This document shows, piece after piece, positions 55,930 to 64,000 of a DNA stretch of 64,000 nucleotides. Source of the stretch: Sepiola atlantica. Its lineage: Eukaryota; Mollusca; Cephalopoda; Sepiida; Sepiolidae. The notes under the pieces are model-generated. The model saw only the letters and a program-made list of their open reading frames with translations, was not told the origin of the DNA and ran no database searches. A program made the translations under genes and the position numbers. The stretch's first letter is position 1, and the number at the start of each line of letters is the position of its first letter. The stretch covers positions 21,831,726 through 21,895,725 of the forward strand of contig OY744537.1 in NCBI GenBank assembly GCA_963556195.1, read 5' to 3'.

Positions 55930-58292
55930 AGGTTTTCAAATAAAACAGGTAATAGACCCATAATGAGTGAGAAAAAGCATTCGAATATTATGCCTTTCTT
56001 TAATAAAACTAAGAATAGAATAACTCATGAAAATAGTAATATTTCACTAAACTCTGAGCTGAGCAATGAATCAGCACATTTTCAATCCTCCTGAGACACT
56101 GTTAGAAAGAACATTCAAATTGGAACGAAAAGATGAAACGCAATGTATCAAGAAAACATGATTCTAACTACTTGTGATTTGGATTTATTCAAAAACTTGG
56201 CACTGAACTGGATCTACAGCCTCTTTTGTATTATGTGTTATGAAAGTTTATCTAATTGTATCATGAAACCTTCAAAACTCGAAAAACGTCTGCAATCAAA
56301 ACACACAAATTTAGCTAAGAAGCCACTTAACTATTTTCGAAGAATGCGTGAAAATATGCCAAAAAGTAGGTTCTCTAAAAACTATGGTTGCTGAAAGTAA
56401 GTCCTAATTAAAGACTTCCTATCTGACGGTACTTGAAAAGGAAAAAAATAAAAAAGCTATTAAAGAAGAATTAATCAAGCCTTGCATGTTACAAGCAAGT
56501 TAAAAATTGTGGGCAAAACAGAAACAGCGAGTAATTCCCATGTCTGCTAACACTGTTAAGAAAGAGGATTAAAGAAATGACTGACGATATTGAAAATCAA
56601 GTTATAAAAATGGTGAAAGAAAATTGACCATTTTATTTAGTTCTACTTACTGAATCAACGGACGTAAGTAACAATGCAATCCTCCTTTGTTTTGGTTGGG
56701 TGTGAAGAAGAAAAGAGGAATTACAAGAAAAAACTACTTTGTAGAACAACTAGCTCTGATTTTTAAAGCACTTGATAGTTATTTCTTGCAACACAGAAAT
56801 GACTGGAAAAAAAAAATGTATTCGTATATGTACAGACGGTGCCGCAAGCATGAGTGGACATTGCTCAAGAGTTGTTGCAAAGGTGAAGAATATTGGTCAC
56901 CCAGACATTCTGTCTACACACTACATTATGCAGCGTGAGAATCTTGTGACCAAAATAATGTCCCAAGAAATACACAACGTTTAATTTCAATAAATACATC
57001 GAAGATACTGTCAAGTCTGCTGCAAAGAAGGTGGGCTCCCTCTACCGGGCTAGAAAACTTATCACATCTGCCAGTATCCTATATCTCTACAAAACCACCA
57101 TGCATGGAGTATTGTTGCCACATCTGAGCTGGTGCACCAACCACTAGTCTCTCCCTCTTGGACAGGATACAAAAAAGAGTCTCCCAACCTAATAGATCCC
57201 ACACTGTCTACCAAGCTCCAGCCCCTGTCCCATCGCCACAATGTTGCATCCCTGTGCTTGTTTTACAAGTACTTCCACCGAACGTGCTCCAACAAACTTA
57301 CTGCACTTGTATCTCCCCCCCCCCTCAACGTAAATACCTCAACTAGCAGCAAAATCTCACCCCTTCACTATAGAGGTCCCTAGATGCTGGGAAATGTTCT
57401 ACTTTAATAGCTCTTTCCTCGGGCCGTTTGCCTTTGGAATTCTCTCCCTGTTCCCTGTTTCCCCGATTGTACCAACATACAGGAATTTATATGTAATGTG
57501 AAAAAACATCTCACTGCCCAACTCCCCACTTAGGATGTCACTTATAAATCTGACCTCTAATCACAGTTGCCCCTTACGTCTCAGTAGCAATATGCCTGGT
57601 TTTGGGTGAACAAAAGTTTTTTTAAAAAATAATTATAAAAATTAAATTCGATACAATTCTCGAATATTTGAACCACTTTATGAAGAAATGCTTTCCTAGT
57701 ATAGTCATCTTCTTCTTCGCGTTAAGGTGACATGGCTTTCGCGGAGTAAAATACTGACTCGACTGTTCGTTCTGCATGAAGAAATTCAATTATGTTTTCA
57801 GTAGCAACATACTCCTAAATCTCAAGAACTCTTGTCTGGTGATGAGTGGGTAGCCAAGCTTGCATACTTGGCAGATGTTTTTTTCGCTGTTACACGAACT
57901 AAACATATCCTTGTAAGAACAACTTAAGGACGTGTTTACAGTACAAGGCAAACTACATGATTTTCAAACGAAGATATCACTGTGACAAACGCGGTTGGCT
58001 GAAGGAGATCTACAAATGTTTATAAATTTTAATGACTATATGGGAGAGCAGGATGTCAACCGGCAAGTGGTATCAATTGTTCAATAGCATTTACAGTTAT
58101 GGACAGAATTGTTTGGTTTTTATTCCCTCAAAAAGAAGATCAAGAAAACATGGGGATAATTGATTTACTTGCAGACAACATTGAAGATAGCAATTTAAGT
58201 CTGAATGAAAAAAGGAAAGCCTTAATCGATCTAGCTTGCGATGGCAGTCGCAAAGCTAAATTCCAGCCATCTTTACCTAGACCTCATTTTTG
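55930..58292 (+). pseudogene. ZBED5-type hAT transposase, split by a LINE
   Basis: Broken frames read in order: MSEKKHSNIMPFFNK, a BED-like finger CIMCYESLSNCIMKPSKLEK then RLQSKHTNLAKKPL, EELIKPCMLQAS, IPMSANTVK, DDIENQVIKMVKEN, TESTDVSNNAILLCF, CTDGAASMSGHCSR (catalytic Asp) and HYIMQRENLVTKIM (to 56975). The match resumes after the LINE: LLLRVKVTWLSRSKILTRLF, LSGDEWVAKLAYLADVFFAV and, to a stop at 58290, a 64-codon frame. The first His of the finger is changed to Arg. Many stops. Confidence 0.8.
56985..57640 (+). pseudogene. CR1/jockey-like LINE C-terminus inserted in the hAT pseudogene
   Basis: NFNKYIEDTVKSAAKKVGSL then YRARKLITSASILYLYKTT, LSLLGQDTKKS-like shifted frames, LQPLSHRHNVASLCLFYKYF and PFTIEVPRCWEMFYFNSSF lie in the order of the copies at 36276-36725 and 60650-61260. 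It sits exactly between two halves of the hAT reading, which gives the relative age: the hAT copy is older. Confidence 0.8.
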
Positions 58293-58639
58293 ATTCTCCA
58301 TAAAAAAAATGAATACCCATCACTCTATGAAAATGAAATGAAGATTTTGATTCAATTTCCAACAGCATATTTGTGCAAAAAGACATTTCATTTGCCACAG
58401 AAATTAAAACAGGTCTCGACTTGAAATAAACACAGCTCTCTGTCTTGCAGTGATGTCATTGGAACCAAAAATTCACAAACAAACATGAACAAATATCACC
58501 TTAAAAATAACTGTAATACTTGGTTCCATACTTCAAATTTTCAATTTGTTTTATTTAAATAATAACACAAGAACTTTGTTACTTTTAAATGGTGCATTTC
58601 ATATTAATCAAATATGTTTTCCGATTATCTCTATTTATA
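58293..58639. other. No recognisable gene
   Basis: AT-rich. May contain the 3' flank of the hAT copy. Confidence 0.4.
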
Positions 58640-58870
58640 TAAAGTTAGGTATGTGTATATGTTTATATATTTGTATGTACAGGATTCACACCTAAACTAA
58701 TTAACCGATCATTAGGGGTGATAATGTGGGCTATATTTAGTTTAATTTAGTTTTATGCAAAGCGGGTAAAAATGGGGTGGAAGCCCTTTGTGAAAATTCA
58801 GATACTTCTGGTTTTTGTGAAATATTAACAATAGGCATTAGACATCAATTAATAAATATTCCTCAAATTT
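58640..58870. repeat. Dispersed repeat, copy 2 (inverted relative to 6590-6880)
   Basis: ATATAAAGTTAGGTATGTGT, AGTTTAATTTAGTTTTATGC, ATACTTCTGG and CATCAATTAATAAATATTCC match copy 1 reversed. Confidence 0.7.
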
Positions 58871-60649
58871 CAGGGGTTTTTTTTTTAGTATTTTAGGGAA
58901 CAAAACAATGGACACAACCTTCCATTTAAAAATGTTAAAGGGATTTTAGGGAGCATAATATAAGCACAATCTCCCATTTGAAAATTCAATTTTTTTTCAG
59001 ATTTACGTTCAATTTGATCCATAGTCATTAAACACCAGTTAAGCAAGATTTCTTGAATTTCTATTTCTTCTTAAGACCCCTTAAGCTTAAATTTTAGACA
59101 ATTTCTAGAATCAAAATCATGTAATGGATTTTGATCAAAATTGGAATGGTGATTCTAGACATAAGGTTTAGTATCATTATGTTTTGCTTTTAATCTTCGT
59201 AAAGGGACATAAAATTGGTGGCAATCTGTTCTGTTTGGGGGGAATTCATTTTACCCGTCCTGGGACAGGTATTCTTTTAGTTATTACATGAATACATTTA
59301 ACTTCTTTTTCTAAATTCATATCAGTGGTCTACCAAATTTAAAATTATACATTTAGTGGGCCATAAAGTTCAACAGGTTAGCGACCACTGATATAAAATA
59401 TTGGTTTGATCTAACATTGTTTTAACATTGTTTATTCGCACCACATGCATTGCATGACAATTTCTGGTCATTGTTTCTTTCCACATGACTTTGGGGTGGT
59501 TATTGCATCAGTTGAGGAGGTCTGCGGCCACTACTCACTTGCCACCCGGTCCAATAAAAAAATGTCTGAGTACTAATATCTATCAAGCTGTCTGCTTTGA
59601 ACACTCCACCACTTCGCCCTGCTATAAACTTCACGGTTGAGTTAGCTCTTTCGAGATTTATCTGGTCACCTATTGTCTTGGTTAGTTCATCCAGTATGTT
59701 GTTGTGCCTTCACGTCTTTAGCCCATTAACAAAAAACTCTATGCAGGAACTAAAAGCATTCTTTAGTGTTTGCAGCTTTTCCTTGCATAGAAGACATGTT
59801 ATGGCATTTTACATTTAGCGCCACTTTGGCTGAGCTTTATCATACGTTAATCTTACAACTTATTTCTGTCAAGGACAGACCCCATCAAATGGAAACAAGG
59901 AAGTGGATCTAATCCTCCCTGTTCCATTTGACAAAATTTGCCTTTAATGAAAACAGGTCGTAAGTTGAACATATTATAAAGCTTAGCCTAAGTGGCGTCA
60001 TATGCTAAATGTTATTCCATGTAAGGGATTTTTGGATTGACTCACCCCAGTCCGATTGTTGTCCCTCTTGTACTCTTTTTATAAGTTCTTTGTTGTACTC
60101 ATTGATCTTAATTTCCTGAATGATCAGATATCGACGATATTAGATCGAAGCTTTAATTTAAACACTGGATACTGGATTTAATAAGGAAGATAATTCCCTT
60201 TTTTAAATTTAAATTTTATTTTATTTTTTTTAGCAAATACTTGATTTTTCATATTAAAATGCATAAATTTAATTTACGGTTGAATTACATAGTGAAAAAA
60301 GTTAAAGTAAAAGTAAGTAAAACAAAAAAACTTAACAAATACACAATAATGTCTCAATGTAAGTAACTAAAATCTCTTTTTTATTATTTTTTGGTTTCTT
60401 ACATTTTTAATTTAACTAACTTTTATTGGTAAATGTTATTTATTTAGTTTATAATTCTTTTTATTCTAATTTAACGTTTACTGATTAAAATAAGTAATTC
60501 GTTCTTGTTTTATTGCAATATAAAGTACAAACATATTGCTTCAGTTTTGCTGTGCAGGAAAGAGAAATTTTCGAAACACAGTTTAGACTAATATTTAGCT
60601 AGTATGATACCACGCTCTGTTCTCAACATGTGGGCAAATTGAACAGACA
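58871..60649. other. No recognisable gene
   Basis: 58900-59280 repeats parts of the preceding repeat in weaker form. 59480-59860 is less AT-rich and might be an old retroelement on the minus strand, but its frames are too broken to assign. The rest is AT-rich. Confidence 0.4.
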
Positions 60650-61260
60650 CATATCAAAGACAATGGCTGAATCTTTAGAAAATGACCTCTAGTCTATAGT
60701 AGAAGGGGACCAAAAATGGATGGTCGCATTCAATGCTATAAAGACAAAGTTCCTTTCCTTTAACAATTATAAGAAACCTTTCCAGGCATGAACTGCAATG
60801 GTTGATAGACCTCTACTCAAGAGTTCAACATTCAAACTCCTCGGCCAAACATTCACAGACAACATGAATTTGAATAAATACATAGAAGATACTGCCAAGT
60901 CTTCTGCAAAAAAGGTGGAATCCTTCTACCAGGCTAGAAAACTTCTCACATCTGCCAATATCCTATACCTCTATAAAGCCACCATTCGCCCATGCATGGA
61001 GTATTGTTTCCATACGTGGGCTGGTGCACCAACAACTAGTCTCTCCCTCTTGGACAGAGTGCAAAAAAAGAATCTCTAATCAAATAGGTCCTGCACTGTC
61101 TACCAAGCTCCAGCCCCTGTTCCATCACCACAATGTTGCATCCCTGTGCTTCATTTACAAGTACTTCCACAGAATGTGCTGTTAGTTAGACAGCTCTGAC
61201 CTTACCATGCTGTCACTACCCCTACCACAGTAAGGAAAAGTTGGAATTTGATTAGTTAAT
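60650..61260 (+). pseudogene. CR1/jockey-like LINE, RT end
   Basis: IVEGDQKWMVAFNAIKTKFL, FKLLGQTFTDNMNLNKYIED, KVESFYQARKLLTSANILYL then YKATIRPCMEYCFHTWAGAP and TTSLSLLDRVQKK are the thumb and C-terminal part of a CR1/jockey-like ORF2. Frame 60798-61079 is open (93 codons). After a shift the C-terminus resembles 57132-57383. The 52-bp array starts about 40 bases further on. Confidence 0.85.
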
Positions 61261-61300
61261 TGTTACGTAGGCGATTTTTTTTTTCATCTGTGCTTGTAAT

Positions 61301-62709
61301 TTCGTGTTAGTAATCGAACTGATAAAATCTCAGATCCAGTCAGTCTAATCACTGTCAATTAGTAATCGGACTGATAACATCTCAAATCCAGTCAGTCTAA
61401 ACACTGTCAATTAGTAATCGCACTGATAACATCTCAAATCCAGTCAGTCTAAACACTGTCAATTAGTAATCGGACTGATAACATCTCAAATCCAGTCAGT
61501 CTAAACACTGTCAATTAGTAATCGCACTGATAACATCTCAAATCCAGTCAGTCTAAACACTGTCAATTAGTAATCGCACTGATAACATCTCAAATCCAGT
61601 CAGTCTAAACACTGTCAATTAGTAATCGCACTGATAACATCTCAAATCCAGTCAGTCTAAACACTGTCAATTAGTAATCGCACTGATAACATCTCAAATC
61701 CAGTCAGTCTAAACACTGTCAATTAGTAATCGGACTGATAACATCTCAAATCCAGTCAGTCTAAACACTGTCAATTAGTAATCGCACTGATAACATCTCA
61801 AATCCAGTCAGTCTAAACACTGTCAATTAGTAATCGGACTGATAACATCTCAAATCCAGTCAGTCTAAACACTGTCAATTAGTAATCGCACTGATAACAT
61901 CTCAAATCCAGTCAGTCTAAACACTGTCAATTAGTAATCGCACTGATAACATCTCAAATCCAGTCAGTCTAAACACTGTCAATTAGTAATCGCACTGATA
62001 ACATCTCAAATCCAGTCAGTCTAAACACTGTCAATTAGTAATCGGACTGATAACATCTCAAATCCAGTCAGTCTAAACACTGTCAATTAGTAATCGCACT
62101 GATAACATCTCAAATCCAGTCAGTCTAAACACTGTCAATTAGTAATCGGACTGATAACATCTCAAATCCAGTCAGTCTAAACACTGTCAATTAGTAATCG
62201 GACTGATAACATCTCAAATCCAGTCAGTCTAAACACTGTCAATTAGTAATCGCACTGATAACATCTCAAATCCAGTCAGTCTAAACACTGTCAATTAGTA
62301 ATCGGACTGATAACATCTCAAATCCAGTCAGTCTAAACACTGTCAATTAGTAATCGGACTGATAACATCTCAAATCCAGTCAGTCTAAACACTGTCAATT
62401 AGTAATCGGACTGATAACATCTAAAATCCAGTCAGTCTAAACACTGTCAATTAGTAATCGGACTGATAACATCTCAAATCCAGTCAGTCTAAACATTGTC
62501 AATTAGTAATCGGACTGATAACATCTCTAATCCAGTCAGTCTAAACACTGTCAATTAGTAATCGGACTGATAACATCTCAAATCCAGTCAGTCTAAATAC
62601 TGTCAATTAGTAATCGGATTGATAACATCTCAAATCCAGTCAGTCTAAACACTGTCAATTAGTAATCGCACTGATAACATCTCAAATCCAGTCAGTCTAA
62701 ACACTGTCA
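61301..62709. repeat. 52-bp satellite array, 27 monomers
   Basis: Monomer ACTGTCAATTAGTAATCGCA followed by CTGATAACATCTCAAATCCA and GTCAGTCTAAAC. Two variants alternate at one site (CGCACTG or CGGACTG). Counting left to right after monomer 1 gives G C G C C C C G C G C C C G C G G C G G G G G G G C. Edge monomers carry more changes: monomer 1 has CGAACTG and other changes, while 22, 23, 24, 25 and 26 have singles. No frame, no spacers. Confidence 0.97.
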
Positions 62710-63206
62710 ACAAACACATTAAAATACGTTTTATGGGTACTTTTTCATCTCCAACATACCGTTACAAGAATATGCAAGGAAATTGAAAGTTGTGTAAACC
62801 CCATAAAGATAAAGTGACAAGAAATCTATTTAATTGACATTCAACTAACAGCTTCGAAATATTTTAGATAAGGATTGATAATTTGGATTATTTGAATTAT
62901 TTGAACTAACGCTTTCATCTTGGGTGTTATGCTCACAACGTTTCAACCGATGTAACCTCCAACCTTCTTCAGGTGCATTTTGTCGTACTCGAGAATCTTT
63001 ACAGAATTACCACCTGAACCGGTTATTTAACCACACAGGTAGATTGTTCTCGTTCTGTCAGCCATGACCGGGTAGAAGTCTTAAGTAATTTTTATTTCAA
63101 AGTAAAAACCTTTTTTCCCAGTTTTGATGCGCAGAAGAGAGAAATTTGAGAAACCCAGTAGAGACGGTTATTTAGTTAGTCCTTGGAATTAATATTTTAG
63201 AAGTCA
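62710..63206. other. Unassigned, with a hammerhead-like remnant on the minus strand
   Basis: Near 62920-62980 the minus strand reads CTGAAGA-A-GG, a loop, then TTGAAACGTT, similar in plan to the Penelope-type termini in this window, but with no proper stem II. Otherwise featureless. Confidence 0.4.
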
Positions 63207-63233
63207 ATACAAAAGAAGTGCCTTCTTTTGTAT
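63207..63233. repeat. Perfect 12-bp hairpin
   Basis: ATACAAAAGAAG, three bases, then its exact complement. Confidence 0.8.
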
Positions 63234-63903
63234 TTACATCTATTTACAAAAAAAAAAAAAAAGAGAAAGTATGCTATACAAATGCTGCAGTCATGTGCAC
63301 ATCAGACGGCTAAATTAGTTCTTTGTGAGTTCAAAAAATAACTTTTTCACACATGTCCCACTTTTTTACCCTCAAATGCAAGTGGTGCAAAAACAAATAT
63401 TTTTATTTGTTCAAAGTTTTAGCGTAGGTGAGTAATGCATTGAAGTTTATAGACTCTGCCTCCGTCTCTCCTTTCTGTCTTTCAGTGTCCAACAATGTCA
63501 TTTTACGCCTCAGTTAATTCACCTGTGCTGAGAACGTTTAACTTGGTTACCTTTGAAAAGGGTGCAAATAATCTTTTATGTTAAATTTAAAAGGATATTG
63601 CAAGAAACATCTTGTTTGTCATTTAACCCGCAAGATTTTGACACATTAAATAGCCAAGCAGAACATGTGTGTCAATCAATGACCATTGCTGTACCATGTT
63701 CATAATTGAATCTGTTTGGGTTTTTTTTTTTTTGGTATGAAGCCTTTCGTTATGCAATATCTGTTGCCCACAACATAAATAGAATAAAATGTAAATGACC
63801 AAACAATAAAATATAATAAACAGTGGTTGATATTACATAGCAAATATTGCTATTAAAGAGAAAACACGTTTTTTGTTCAGGTGTGCGAGTGGCATTGAAT
63901 TAA
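63234..63903. other. No recognisable gene
   Basis: A-run near 63249, T-run near 63721. Nothing else seen. Confidence 0.4.
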
Positions 63904-64000
63904 TAACACATCACTCAATAAGTCCCGGACATATAAATGATGCCACTAATCAAAAATCCATATCATTTTTATAAAATACTAACCTTCAAATGGCACGTGT
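63904..64000. repeat. Possible transposon end cut by the window edge
   Basis: CACTCAATAAGTCCCGGACA near 63911 resembles terminal sequences of mariner-type elements or their miniature derivatives. The rest lies outside the window, so this is tentative. Confidence 0.3.

Noticed and set aside
61301..62709. CRISPR array
   Set aside because: The 52-bp monomers are contiguous with no unique spacers, in an animal genome.

Overview
This is AT-rich, repeat-dense animal nuclear DNA. Every recognisable transposon family is metazoan: mariner with TA duplications, two hAT types, a THAP/P-element transposase, Penelope-like elements, several LINE clades including a U2-linked Tx1-type element, and an interstitial CCCTAA telomere-type repeat. 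The density of long (TA)n tracts and the mix of families suggest a lophotrochozoan, with an octopus-like cephalopod as best guess. That guess rests on general knowledge, not on a diagnostic gene. No multi-exon host gene is visible.

Layout. 1-7.7 kb: (TA)n tracts, a Penelope-like 3' fragment and large palindromes. 7.7-11.1 kb: two direct copies of a repeat that each carry a complete hammerhead-ribozyme fold, flanking the only convincing host gene, a secreted GYGHGG-repeat peptide on the minus strand with TATA box, initiator and poly(A) signal. 11-17 kb: LINE scraps, fragments of a ZBED5-type hAT transposase and three tandem-repeat blocks. 18.0-19.4 kb: a mariner-type element with perfect 30-bp terminal repeats and one internal stop. 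19.4-20.3 kb: two large inverted repeats between (TA)n tracts. 22.1-25.3 kb: a complete hAT element inserted in a (TC)n tract, again with one internal stop. 26.3-29.4 kb: a decayed THAP/P-element transposase. 30-37 kb: dispersed repeats, LINE ends, a dimeric 333-bp hammerhead unit (34.1-34.5 kb), a telomere-type repeat and a 430-bp foldback element. 37.4-45.6 kb: a 6.9-kb Tx1/Keno-type LINE set inside an array of short units, all joined through fragments of the U2 snRNA 5' end. 46-50 kb: Penelope-like elements with inverted terminal repeats. 51-58.3 kb: LINE fragments and a ZBED5-type hAT pseudogene split by a LINE insertion. 60.6-62.7 kb: another LINE end followed by a homogeneous array of 27 monomers of 52 bp.

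How it fits together. The window is mainly a record of layered transposition. The points most worth following are (1) the hammerhead families, one of which looks like a dimeric retrozyme or SINE-like unit with a Pol III B-box; (2) the U2-linked LINE and its possible short non-autonomous partners, arrayed through repeated use of one U2 site; and (3) the small GYGHGG gene with a complete core promoter.
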